Below are positions 14,259-24,163 of a stretch of DNA of 25,644 nucleotides, piece after piece (position 1 is the stretch's first letter; each line of letters starts with the position of its first letter). This stretch comes from an uncultured Oscillospiraceae bacterium. Its GTDB lineage: Bacteria; Bacillota; Clostridia; Oscillospirales; Oscillospiraceae. Below the pieces are notes generated by a model. That model saw only the letters and a list, made by a program, of their open reading frames with translations. It searched no databases and had not been told where the DNA came from. The DNA is taken from NCBI GenBank assembly GCA_934615645.1, contig CAKTTR010000026.1:1-25644 (forward strand), in the 5' to 3' direction. The position numbers were made by a program, and so were the translations under genes.

Positions 14259-15187
14259 AAGCTTTTCCTGTTTTTGACGCCCACTGCGATACGGCGCTGG
14301 AGCTCTGGGAGCGCCAGGCGTCGCTGCGGCAGAACAGCGGCCAGTGGGACCTTGCCCGGGCGGCCCAGCTGCCGGGGTGGGCGCAGTTTTTCGCCTTTTG
14401 CCCCATCTGCTCGCCCTTTGCGGCGGCGCTGGGGGCCGAGGCGGTGTTGGCGCGGGCCTACGCCCAATTTTTGCAGCAGCTGGATGCGTGCCAATTGCCG
14501 GTGTGCCGGGATGCGGCGGAGGTCGAGCGGCAAATGCCTACCGGGGCGGTGCTCCTGAGCCTGGAGGGCGCAGAGGGCATCGGGTGCGACCCGGGTCGCT
14601 TGGAATCGCTGCGGCTGCAGGGCTTTGCTATGACGGGACTGACCTGGAATTATGAAAACGCCCTGGCAGGCTCCCATGTGACGGGCCAGGGGTTGAGCGC
14701 CCGGGGCGCGGATTATGTCCGCGCGGCGCAGCAGCTGGGGATGCTTGTGGATGTGAGCCATGTCTCGGATGAGGCGTTCTGGCAGGTGTGCCGGATGACC
14801 CAGGGGCCGATCCTGGCCAGCCACTCCAATAGCCGCGCCGTCTGCCCGGAGAGCCGGAATGTCACGGACGGCATGTACGCCGCCATCTGTGAGACAGGCG
14901 GCGTCGTGGGGCTCAATCTCTATACGGAATTTTTAGGCCAGGGGCAGGTGGACTTTGAAACGGTCTGGCAGCATCTGGACCACTTCCTGCAGCAGGCAGG
15001 CGACGACCGCCATGTGGCGCTGGGTGCGGACCTGGACGGCTGCGACAGCCTGCCGGACGGCTTTACCGGCGTGGCGTCCTACCCGGCCCTGGCGGCGTAT
15101 CTTGCCGACCGCGGCCTGGGAGAGGAGACGCTGCGGCGGCTCTATTTTGAAAATTTAATGGGGGTTTACCGGCAATGTATCAAGTAG
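14255..15187 (+). CDS. M19 family (renal-type) dipeptidase
   Basis: A zinc dipeptidase of 310 residues, which is typical. The likely metal ligands are H10 and D12 (FDAHCDT), E104 (LSLEGAEGI), H169 (VDVSHVSD) and H190 (ILASHSNSRA); RNVTDGM and GADLDGCD are also family features. There is no signal peptide, so it should be cytoplasmic. Related proteins hydrolyse dipeptides, including some with D-residues or unusual linkages. It starts by ATGA overlap with yraN and overlaps the next gene by 13 bases, so it is part of the lepB operon rather than a separate unit. The precise substrate cannot be read from sequence. Confidence 0.93.
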   Translation: MKAFPVFDAHCDTALELWERQASLRQNSGQWDLARAAQLPGWAQFFAFCPICSPFAAALGAEAVLARAYAQFLQQLDACQLPVCRDAAEVERQMPTGAVLLSLEGAEGIGCDPGRLESLRLQGFAMTGLTWNYENALAGSHVTGQGLSARGADYVRAAQQLGMLVDVSHVSDEAFWQVCRMTQGPILASHSNSRAVCPESRNVTDGMYAAICETGGVVGLNLYTEFLGQGQVDFETVWQHLDHFLQQAGDDRHVALGADLDGCDSLPDGFTGVASYPALAAYLADRGLGEETLRRLYFENLMGVYRQCIK

Positions 15188-15912
15188 AAAAGATCAAGGT
15201 GCAGTCGCTGCACCATAAGACGCATGTGGCCGAGCTGTGGCATGGGCAGGCGGGCGCATGGGAGCAGATGTCGCTCTCCGCGCTGGCGGAGATCTTCCCG
15301 GCAGTCAAGCGGGAGGTCGCCCGGCTGGAGCTTCACGCAGCCGAGATGCCGCTGAATTTTGCGATGCCGGCGGCGGAGCTTGTCTGGCCCGCGGCGGCGC
15401 TGCTTGCCTGGAAGGGCGGCATGCCGCTGCACCTGGCCATCTGCGCCGGGGCATCGGAGGACCCCTGCGCTAAGTTTCTGCGCACGGGCCGCCTGCCGGG
15501 CGGGCTTTCGGACCGCACCCGGGAAGCGGCGGGGGTGATTTTGGAGATCGTCGGCGCGCCGGAACAGGCGTCGCTGGCCCGGCAGGGCGAGACGCTCTGC
15601 CTGGCGCCGGAGGAGCTGGCCCGGCTGACGCAGATGATCGGCGTGGATGCCGTGACCGACGCCAGAGGGGAGAATTATGTCCGCAAGATCTATGAGATGA
15701 CAGAATACGTCCTCCACCCGGAAACAGGGCGGCTTTACACCGGCCTGCAGGACTATCGGGTCATGTGGGCCGAGAGCACGCCCAGCGTGATCCTGGCGCT
15801 GCAGGACCCGCTGGAAGCGGCAGACCGGGTCTGCGCGCTGCTGGGTCTGCCGGATGCGGCTGCGCTGCAGGCGGCGCAGGCGGGCGGCAGGAAGCGCTTT
15901 GTCGAGTATTAA
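15175..15912 (+). CDS. Protein of unknown function
   Basis: A 245-residue protein that I do not recognise. It has no signal peptide and no convincing membrane helix; the composition is rich in alanine, leucine and glutamate with predicted helices. The N-terminal part (about 1-130) contains short hydrophobic stretches such as ELVWPAAALLAWKGGMPLHL, and the middle has NYVRKIYEMTEYVLHPETGR. Codon use matches the neighbours, so it looks native. It starts 13 bases inside the M19 dipeptidase gene and is followed after 20 bases by the metallophosphoesterase, so it is almost certainly translated as part of this operon. No function is claimed. Confidence 0.8.
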   Translation: MYQVEKIKVQSLHHKTHVAELWHGQAGAWEQMSLSALAEIFPAVKREVARLELHAAEMPLNFAMPAAELVWPAAALLAWKGGMPLHLAICAGASEDPCAKFLRTGRLPGGLSDRTREAAGVILEIVGAPEQASLARQGETLCLAPEELARLTQMIGVDAVTDARGENYVRKIYEMTEYVLHPETGRLYTGLQDYRVMWAESTPSVILALQDPLEAADRVCALLGLPDAAALQAAQAGGRKRFVEY

Positions 15913-15932
15913 AAAAGCAAGGGAGCTGGGGT

Positions 15933-16625
15933 ATGGCACTGTATGCGATCGGGGACCTGCATCTGTCCCTGGGGACGGATAAGCCGATGGATGTCTTTGG
16001 CGGCGTCTGGAAGAATTATCTGCAAAAGCTGGAGCGCGGCCTTTCCTGCATCGGCCCGGCGGATACGACGGTCCTGCTGGGCGATATCAGCTGGGCGATG
16101 AATCTGGAAGCGGCCGCGGCGGATTTTGCGTATCTTGCCAGCATCCCAGGCCGGAAGATCATCCTCAAGGGCAACCACGATTACTGGTGGGTCACGGCGG
16201 CAAAATTTCAGCGCTTTTGCCAGGAGCACGGCTTTGCCGATCTGCATCTGCTCAATAACAACGCCTATTTTTACGGCGAGATCGCCCTGTGCGGTACCCG
16301 AGGCTGGTTTTTTGAAGAGGAGCGCCACGGCGGGCAGCACGATGCCAAGATCCTGAACCGGGAGCTGATGCGACTGGAGGCGTCGCTGCAGGCGGCGGGG
16401 GAGCGGGAGAAATACTGCTTCCTGCACTATCCGCCTCGCTACCGGGGCTATACCTGCCCGGAGATCCTGGCGCTGCTGGAAAAATACCAGGTCACCCGGT
16501 GCTATTACGGCCATCTGCATGGAGACAGCCACAAGCTGGCCATCGAGGGCATGGCAAATGGCACAGATTTTCACCTGGTTTCTGCGGATTTTATTGACTT
16601 TACGCCAATAAAAGTATGTTCGTAG
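15933..16625 (+). CDS. Calcineurin-like metallophosphoesterase
   Basis: A cytoplasmic phosphohydrolase of 230 residues. All metal-binding motifs are present in order: GDLHLS (7-12), GDISW (50-54), GNHDYWW (80-86), HYPP (165-168) and GHLHG (193-197). It resembles the short bacterial phosphohydrolases of COG1768. The substrate is unknown. The start is the ATG at 15933 with GGGAG upstream; a longer frame exists but the extra 56 residues overlap the preceding gene and are low-complexity. The gene closes the operon that begins at lepB; no strong terminator is seen before tig. Confidence 0.93.
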   Translation: MALYAIGDLHLSLGTDKPMDVFGGVWKNYLQKLERGLSCIGPADTTVLLGDISWAMNLEAAAADFAYLASIPGRKIILKGNHDYWWVTAAKFQRFCQEHGFADLHLLNNNAYFYGEIALCGTRGWFFEEERHGGQHDAKILNRELMRLEASLQAAGEREKYCFLHYPPRYRGYTCPEILALLEKYQVTRCYYGHLHGDSHKLAIEGMANGTDFHLVSADFIDFTPIKVCS

Positions 16626-16644
16626 AAGAAATTTAAAAAAAGAG

Positions 16645-16673
16645 TAGATATTTGCGCGCGTTTCTGTTAAAAT
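16645..16673 (+). promoter_or_regulatory. Probable promoter for tig
   Basis: An extended -10, TG-T-TAAAAT (16665-16673), with a weak -35 TAGATA at 16645-16650 and a 17-base spacer. It lies in an AT-rich gap about 60 bases before the tig ATG, with no competing element. Confidence 0.5.
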
Positions 16674-16735
16674 GATACAGATTTTAAAGGTGGAAGACGG
16701 CCAACGCGCCGCACCAGATAGCAGGAGGAAAAACC

Positions 16736-18061
16736 ATGAACGTTAAGAGCATCGAGAAAGAAGGCTCCAAGGCAAAAGTCGTTGTCGAGGTCGAGGCGGA
16801 ATTGCTGGAATCCGGCAAGCAGAAGGCTTATCTGAAGGCACGGAAGAACATTATGGTTCCCGGCTTCCGGAAGGGCAAGTGCCCCCGTCAGATGATCGAG
16901 GCCATGTATGGCGCGGACGTCTTCACGGAAGACGGTATCAATGAGATTTTCCCGGAGGTCTATGCCGGTACGGTGCTGAAGGAAGAGAACCTGAAGCCGG
17001 TCGGCATGCCGACGGTGGTTGACATGCAGTTCCCGGAGGCTGGCGGCGTCGAGCTGACGGTCGAGACGGAGCTTTACCCCGAGGTCACGCTGGGCGATTA
17101 TAAGGGCCTGGAAACTCCCAAGGCGGAAGCCACGGTCTCGGATGACGAGATCGCAGCAGAGCTGAACCGGATGGCGGAGAACGTTGCCCGGGTGACGACG
17201 GTCGAGCGCGCCGCCAAGGATGGCGATATCGCGGTCATCGACTTCGAAGGCTTTGACAATGGCATCGCGTTTGACGGCGGCAAGGGCGAGGACTATGAGC
17301 TGGAGCTGGGCTCCCACTCCTTCGTGCCCGGCTTTGAGGAGCAGGTCGTCGGCATGAGCGCTGGCGAAGAGAAGGACCTCGACATCACCTTCCCGGAGAA
17401 TTATCACAAGGAGCTGGCGGGCAAGCCTGTCGTGTTCCATGTGAAGGTCAAGGAAGTCAAGGAAAAGGTCATCCCGGAGCAGGACGATGAATTTGTCAAG
17501 GATGTCTCTGAATTTGAGACGCTGGATGAGCTCAAGGCTGATATCAAGCGCCGCTTCCTGAAGGAAAAGGAAGATTCCATCCAGTCCGCGTTTGAAAACG
17601 CCGTGCTGGAAAAGGCTGCTGCCAATATGACGGCGGATATCCCCGATTGCATGATCGCGGAGGAAGTCGACCGCCAGATGGAGCGCTTTGGCTACCAGCT
17701 GCAGATGAACGGCATGTCCCTGAAGCAGTATTCTGAAATGATGGGCGGCAACCTGGACGCGCTGCGGGACTCCATGAAGGGCATGGCGGAAGCCAAGGTC
17801 AAGCAGATGGTCCTGCTCGATGCCGTTGCCGAGGCCGAGAAGGTCGAAGTCACGGCGGACGATATCGCTGAAGAGTACAAGAAGCTGGCCGAGTCCTATA
17901 AGATGGACGAGGAGAAGGTCAAGCAGATGCTGTCCGAGGACGATATCAAGGGCAACCTGGAGAGCAGAAAAGCAGCGAAGCTGATCGTTGACGCGGCCGT
18001 TGCTGTGGCGCCGGTGGAAGAGAAGGCAGAAGAAGCTGCCGAATCGAAGGACGCAGAATAA
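16736..18061 (+). CDS. tig: Trigger factor
   Basis: Ribosome-bound chaperone and peptidyl-prolyl isomerase that meets nascent chains at the tunnel exit. It has 441 residues, within the usual range. The ribosome-docking signature is VPGFRKGKCPRQMI (41-54). The FKBP-like domain spans about 150-245 (DGDIAVIDFEGFDNGIAFDG, LGSHSFVPGFEEQVVGMSAG). The C-terminal arm is helical and acidic, ending in an alanine/glutamate-rich tail. A GGAGG ribosome binding site precedes the ATG. It stands at the head of tig-clpP-clpX-lon, so folding and degradation genes are grouped. A hairpin lies directly after the stop. Confidence 0.98.
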   Translation: MNVKSIEKEGSKAKVVVEVEAELLESGKQKAYLKARKNIMVPGFRKGKCPRQMIEAMYGADVFTEDGINEIFPEVYAGTVLKEENLKPVGMPTVVDMQFPEAGGVELTVETELYPEVTLGDYKGLETPKAEATVSDDEIAAELNRMAENVARVTTVERAAKDGDIAVIDFEGFDNGIAFDGGKGEDYELELGSHSFVPGFEEQVVGMSAGEEKDLDITFPENYHKELAGKPVVFHVKVKEVKEKVIPEQDDEFVKDVSEFETLDELKADIKRRFLKEKEDSIQSAFENAVLEKAAANMTADIPDCMIAEEVDRQMERFGYQLQMNGMSLKQYSEMMGGNLDALRDSMKGMAEAKVKQMVLLDAVAEAEKVEVTADDIAEEYKKLAESYKMDEEKVKQMLSEDDIKGNLESRKAAKLIVDAAVAVAPVEEKAEEAAESKDAE

Positions 18062-18071
18062 GAGAACGGCT

Positions 18072-18100
18072 ACCGGAACGCGCCCAAAGCGCGTTCCGGT
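18072..18100 (+). terminator. Hairpin after tig, without T run
   Basis: ACCGGAACGCGC (18072-18083) and GCGCGTTCCGGT (18089-18100) are perfectly complementary over 12 bp with a 5-base loop. No T run follows, so it may be a weak terminator, an mRNA 3'-end stabiliser or a processing point that sets the ratio of tig to clpP. Confidence 0.5.
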
Positions 18101-18267
18101 CCCGCATACCGGGCGGCGCGCCGGAAGCGGCCACCCGCAGGCAGGGCGGCCACAACTGGGACGCGCAGGCCGTGTTCCAGTTCTTTGAATTTCCCGCAAT
18201 GCTTTGGGCGGGAATAAAAGCCCAGGCAGACGGTTAGAATGTTACATCCAAAGAAAGGAGTTTCACT
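18101..18267 (+). promoter_or_regulatory. Spacer before clpP with two further inverted repeats
   Basis: AACTGGGAC (18154-18162) pairs with GTTCCAGTT (18174-18182) over nine positions with one G-T, and TTCCCGC (18191-18197) with GCGGGAA (18208-18214). I see no CIRCE element and no CtsR heptad repeat, the usual heat-shock operators of Firmicutes. No convincing -35/-10 pair is visible; TAGAAT near 18235 lacks a -35. The second repeat could be an operator. Confidence 0.35.
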
Positions 18268-18849
18268 ATGAGTTTTGTCCCCTATGTCGTTGAGCAGACC
18301 AGCCGCGGGGAGCGGTCGTACGATATTTTTTCCCGGCTGCTGAATGACCGTATTATTTTCCTGTCGGAGGAAGTGACAGATGTATCGGCGTCGCTGATCG
18401 TGGCGCAGATGCTGTATCTGGAGGCCCAGGACCCGGATAAGGATATCCAGTTTTATATCAACAGCCCCGGCGGCAGTGTGACAGCCGGGATGGCGATCTA
18501 TGACACGATGCAGTACCTCAAGTGCGACGTCTCGACGATCTGCATCGGCATGGCTGCGTCCATGGGCGCGTTCTTGCTCTCGGCTGGTACGAAGGGCAAG
18601 CGGATCGCGCTGCCGAACGCGGAGATCATGATCCACCAGCCCTCCGGCGGTGCCCAGGGCCAGGCGACGGATATCCAGATCCAGGCCGAGCGCATCGCCC
18701 AGATGAAAAAGAAGCTGACGAAGATCCTGGCCGATAACACCGGCAAAGACGTGGAGACGGTGGCGGCGGACTGCGAGCGCGATCATTTTATGACCGCGGA
18801 GGAGGCCAAGGCCTATGGCCTGATCGACCAGGTGATCTATAAGAGATAA
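18268..18849 (+). CDS. clpP: ATP-dependent Clp protease proteolytic subunit
   Basis: Serine protease that forms the tetradecameric barrel fed by ClpX. It has 193 residues, the standard length. The catalytic triad is S98 (GMAASMGAFL), H123 (EIMIHQPSGG) and D172 (CERDHFM). FYINSPGGSV (62-71) is the oxyanion region. The N-terminal SFVPYVVEQTSRGERSYDIF is the usual axial segment. AAAGGAG precedes the ATG. The clpX gene follows after 26 bases with no terminator, so the two are co-expressed. It is separated from tig by about 200 bases that contain several inverted repeats. Confidence 0.98.
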   Translation: MSFVPYVVEQTSRGERSYDIFSRLLNDRIIFLSEEVTDVSASLIVAQMLYLEAQDPDKDIQFYINSPGGSVTAGMAIYDTMQYLKCDVSTICIGMAASMGAFLLSAGTKGKRIALPNAEIMIHQPSGGAQGQATDIQIQAERIAQMKKKLTKILADNTGKDVETVAADCERDHFMTAEEAKAYGLIDQVIYKR

Positions 18850-18875
18850 ATCAGCCGGAATAGGAGCTGACGAAT

Positions 18876-20147
18876 TTGGCAAAAACTGATGAAAGATCGA
18901 TCCGCTGCTCATTTTGCGGCAAGCGGCAGGACCAGGTAAAGCGGATCCTCTCTGGTCCGAATGTCTATATTTGCGACGAGTGCGTAGACCTGTGCAGCTC
19001 CCTGCTGCATGAGGATATGTACGAGGCGCAGGAGCCGGCCTTCCAGCCCGGCGATAAGCTTCCCACGCCGAAGGAGATCAAGGCGTATATGGACGGCTAT
19101 ATCATCGGCCAGGAGGATGCAAAGCGGACCCTCTCCGTCTCGGTGTATAACCACTACAAGCGCATCTTCTTCGGCGGAGACTCCAAGGTGGAGCTGCAGA
19201 AGAGCAATATCCTGCTGATCGGCCCCACCGGCTGCGGCAAGACGCTCTTTGCCCAGACTCTGGCGAAGATCCTAAACGTCCCCTTCGCCATCGCGGACGC
19301 GACGACGCTGACCGAGGCGGGCTATGTCGGCGAGGATGTGGAGAACATCCTCCTGCGCCTGCTCCAGGCGGCGGATTTTGATGTCGAGCTGGCAGAGCGG
19401 GGGATCATCTATATTGACGAGATGGATAAGATCGCCCGCAAGAGCGAGAATACCTCCATCACCCGCGACGTCTCCGGCGAGGGCGTGCAGCAGGCGCTTT
19501 TGAAGATCGTCGAGGGCACCGTCGCCAATGTGCCGCCCCAGGGCGGGCGGAAGCATCCGCAGCAGGAGTTTATCCAGGTCGATACCTCGAATATCCTCTT
19601 TATCTGCGGCGGTGCGTTTGATGGGCTGGATAAGATCATCGAAGCCCGGACGGACCGCTCCGCCATTGGCTTCGGATCGGAAATCTCTAGTAAGTCCCAG
19701 CGGGATCTGGGCAAGCTGTTTCAACAGGTGCAGCCTCACGATCTGCTGAAATTCGGCATCATTCCGGAGCTGGTCGGCCGCCTGCCCGTCATCACGACGC
19801 TGCAGGACCTGAAAAAGGAGGATCTGATCCGCATCCTGACCGAGCCGCATAATGCACTGTGCCGCCAGTATGAGCAGCTGCTGGACTTTGACCAGGTGCA
19901 GCTGCAATTTGAGCCGGCGGCGCTGGAGGCGGTGGCCCAGAAGGCCATTGATCGAAAGATCGGCGCCCGGGGCCTGCGGGCGGTGCTGGAGGATCTGATG
20001 ATCCCCATCATGTACGAGATCCCCTCCGACCCGGACGTGGAGCGCGTTGTGATCACAAAGCGCTGCGTGGAGGAGGGCTGCGCGCCGGATATTTACCGCA
20101 AGGGTGCCAAGGCGTTGGAGCCGGGCGAGCACGCGGCCGGCGCATAA
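18876..20147 (+). CDS. clpX: ATP-dependent Clp protease ATP-binding subunit ClpX
   Basis: AAA+ unfoldase that recognises substrates and threads them into ClpP. It has 423 residues. The zinc-binding domain uses C11, C14, C33 and C36 (CSFC, CDEC). The ATPase core has Walker A GPTGCGKT (116-123), the pore loop GYVG (149-152), Walker B IIYIDEMD (177-184), and the second pore loop GGRKHP. The ClpP-docking loop IGFGSE is present, so it should work with the ClpP encoded upstream. The start is a TTG at 18876; AGGAG lies nine bases upstream and this gives the expected N-terminus MAKTDERSIRCSFCGK. No in-frame ATG fits. Confidence 0.97.
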   Translation: MAKTDERSIRCSFCGKRQDQVKRILSGPNVYICDECVDLCSSLLHEDMYEAQEPAFQPGDKLPTPKEIKAYMDGYIIGQEDAKRTLSVSVYNHYKRIFFGGDSKVELQKSNILLIGPTGCGKTLFAQTLAKILNVPFAIADATTLTEAGYVGEDVENILLRLLQAADFDVELAERGIIYIDEMDKIARKSENTSITRDVSGEGVQQALLKIVEGTVANVPPQGGRKHPQQEFIQVDTSNILFICGGAFDGLDKIIEARTDRSAIGFGSEISSKSQRDLGKLFQQVQPHDLLKFGIIPELVGRLPVITTLQDLKKEDLIRILTEPHNALCRQYEQLLDFDQVQLQFEPAALEAVAQKAIDRKIGARGLRAVLEDLMIPIMYEIPSDPDVERVVITKRCVEEGCAPDIYRKGAKALEPGEHAAGA

Positions 20148-20162
20148 AGAAGCACATAAGGG

Positions 20163-20191
20163 CGGACAGAGGGGCCAGTTCTCTCTGTCCG
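20163..20191 (+). terminator. Hairpin in the clpX-lon gap
   Basis: CGGACAGAG (20163-20171) pairs with CTCTGTCCG (20183-20191) over nine bases with an 11-base loop; TTTGACC follows. The T run is too short for a strong terminator. It could partly separate clpX from lon or protect the upstream mRNA. Confidence 0.4.
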
Positions 20192-20225
20192 TTTGACCAT
20201 CTACAGAAGAAAGGAGTGTGTTAAC

Positions 20226-22661
<2,436 letters not shown>

Positions 22662-22670
22662 GGAGCGGGC

Positions 22671-23264
22671 ATGAATTTTCAAAACGTTTCGTTCGTCCTC
22701 TCCGCGGCCTCTCCGGCGGATTTCCGCCGGGATGGGCTGCCGCAGATCGTCTTTGCGGGGAAGTCCAATGTGGGTAAGTCCTCGGTCATCAACCGAGTCC
22801 TGCAGCGGAAGAATTACGCCAGAGTCGGCGAATCGCCGGGCAAGACCGTCCACATCAACTATTTTCTCGTCGATGGGGCAGCGTATCTCGTCGACCTGCC
22901 GGGCTATGGCTATGCCAAGGTCCCCAAGGCAGAGAAGGACCGCTGGTCCAGGCTTATGGAGGATTATTTTGCCGCAGAGGGCCTCATCACCCTGGGCATT
23001 ATGATCGTCGATGCCCGCCATGCCCCGACGGCGCTGGACAAGGTCATGGCCGATTGGTTCAAGCAGTCCGGCGCGCCGTTCCTGGTCGTGGCCAATAAGC
23101 TGGATAAGCTGAAAAAGAGCGAGATCGCGCCGAATATGCAGCGCATCGCCGACGACCTGGGCCTGCCGGATGTATGCCACGTGCTGCCGTTTTCCGCGCA
23201 AAAGGGCGACGGCCGGGCAGCGCTGGTCGAGCTGATCGAGCAGGCCGCGCAGGGGCAGCTGTAA
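22671..23264 (+). CDS. engB: Ribosome biogenesis GTP-binding protein EngB (YsxC/YihA)
   Basis: A small GTPase of 197 residues needed for 50S assembly. G1 is GKSNVGKSS (30-38), G2 lies around T59 (SPGKTVHINYF), G3 is DLPGYGYAKVP (75-85) and G4 is NKLDKLKK (142-149). The ribosome binding site AAGGAG overlaps the lon stop codon, and the ATG is nine bases after it. The lon-engB order is conserved in Bacillus and many clostridia, so this is the standard end of the clpX-lon-engB group. A nested hairpin follows. Confidence 0.97.
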   Translation: MNFQNVSFVLSAASPADFRRDGLPQIVFAGKSNVGKSSVINRVLQRKNYARVGESPGKTVHINYFLVDGAAYLVDLPGYGYAKVPKAEKDRWSRLMEDYFAAEGLITLGIMIVDARHAPTALDKVMADWFKQSGAPFLVVANKLDKLKKSEIAPNMQRIADDLGLPDVCHVLPFSAQKGDGRAALVELIEQAAQGQL

Positions 23265-23295
23265 GCAGCGGGAATAGGATGAACTGATTTTAGAA

Positions 23296-23347
23296 CGCGC
23301 CGCTTCGTGGGCAATCTGCCCCGGGGCGGCGCGCCTTAAACTTTCTT
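23296..23347 (+). terminator. Probable terminator after engB
   Basis: CGCGCCGC (23296-23303) pairs with GCGGCGCG (23326-23333); inside it GGGCA (23309-23313) pairs with TGCCC (23317-23321). CCTTAAACTTTCTT follows, which is only moderately T-rich. It lies between engB and the response regulator promoter. Confidence 0.5.
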
Positions 23348-23364
23348 AAATCCGCCGGAAAACA

Positions 23365-23393
23365 GATACATTTTGCTGCGGGTGTGTTATGAT
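23365..23393 (+). promoter_or_regulatory. Probable promoter for the two-component genes
   Basis: An extended -10, TG-T-TATGAT (23385-23393), with a poor -35 (GATACA at 23365-23370). It lies in the only AT-rich part of the gap, about 75 bases before the GTG of the response regulator. Confidence 0.5.
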
Positions 23394-23470
23394 AACAAAA
23401 AGAAGCGGCTGCGCGATGCCGGGAAGGCAGGGCGGCGGCGCGAGAAAACGCGGCGAAGGGGGCCGGAGCA

Positions 23471-24163
23471 GTGGAAGAAAAATTACAGGTGCTGGTGGTG
23501 GATGACGAGGCCGATATCCGCGGCCTGCTGCGGGTCTTGCTGGAGCGCCACGGTATGGCGGTTATAGAGGCGGCCAACGGGCGGCAGGCGATCACGGCGA
23601 TACAGGTACATAGCGGCTTGGACCTTGTCATTCTGGACGTTATGATGCCCAAGTGCGACGGGGTGCAGGCTTGCAGCGAGATTCGCAAGCTCTCATCTGT
23701 GCCGATCCTGTTTTTGACCGCCCGGACCCAGGAGGCGGATATGCGCGACGCCTACGCCAGCGGCGGGGATGATTACCTGGGCAAGCCCTTCTCTCAGGCG
23801 GAGCTGCTGATGAAGGTCGATTCCCTCATCCGCCGCTACCGGGTCTACAAGGGCAAGCTTCAGACCCAGATGCTGCCGGGGATGATCGAGCTGTGTGATG
23901 AGAACCACAGCGTCAAGAAAAGCGGCGCGTATATCGATCTGACGGATATGGAGTACCATATTCTGAAATTCCTGGTGCAGAACCGGGGGCGGACAGTTTC
24001 TGTGCAGCAGATCTATGAAAATGTCTGGCATGAAAAATACATGCCGACCTCTTCCAATACCGTGATGGTGCACGTTTTAAATTTGCGGAAAAAGCTGGAG
24101 GCATCGCCTTCGTCGCCGAAGCTAATCCGGACGATTTGGGGAAAGGGCTATCAGATTGACTAA
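23471..24163 (+). CDS. OmpR/PhoB-family response regulator
   Basis: A two-component DNA-binding regulator of 230 residues. The receiver domain (about 5-118) has the acidic pair D11-D12, phosphoacceptor D56 in LVILDVMMP, T83 and K105 (GKPFS). The C-terminal winged helix (about 130-230) has the OmpR pattern: LTDMEYHILKFLVQNRGRTV, QIYENVW and the final IRTIWGKGYQID. The start is a GTG at 23471; GAAGGGGG lies nine bases before it. The gene overlaps the kinase by eight bases, so the two are made together. The regulated genes and the signal are not visible from the sequence. Confidence 0.96.
   Translation: MEEKLQVLVVDDEADIRGLLRVLLERHGMAVIEAANGRQAITAIQVHSGLDLVILDVMMPKCDGVQACSEIRKLSSVPILFLTARTQEADMRDAYASGGDDYLGKPFSQAELLMKVDSLIRRYRVYKGKLQTQMLPGMIELCDENHSVKKSGAYIDLTDMEYHILKFLVQNRGRTVSVQQIYENVWHEKYMPTSSNTVMVHVLNLRKKLEASPSSPKLIRTIWGKGYQID

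Noticed and set aside
15765..15932. N-terminal extension of the metallophosphoesterase frame
   Set aside because: It overlaps the preceding gene, is glycine/alanine-rich and precedes a family-typical start at MALYAIGDLH with its own ribosome binding site.
16667..18199. A 510-codon open frame on the minus strand
   Set aside because: It is the antisense shadow of trigger factor, with no recognisable domain and a histidine/leucine/arginine-rich composition.
18101..18267. CIRCE or CtsR operator upstream of clpP
   Set aside because: I looked for TTAGCACTC-N9-GAGTGCTAA and for tandem GGTCAAA-type heptads and found neither.
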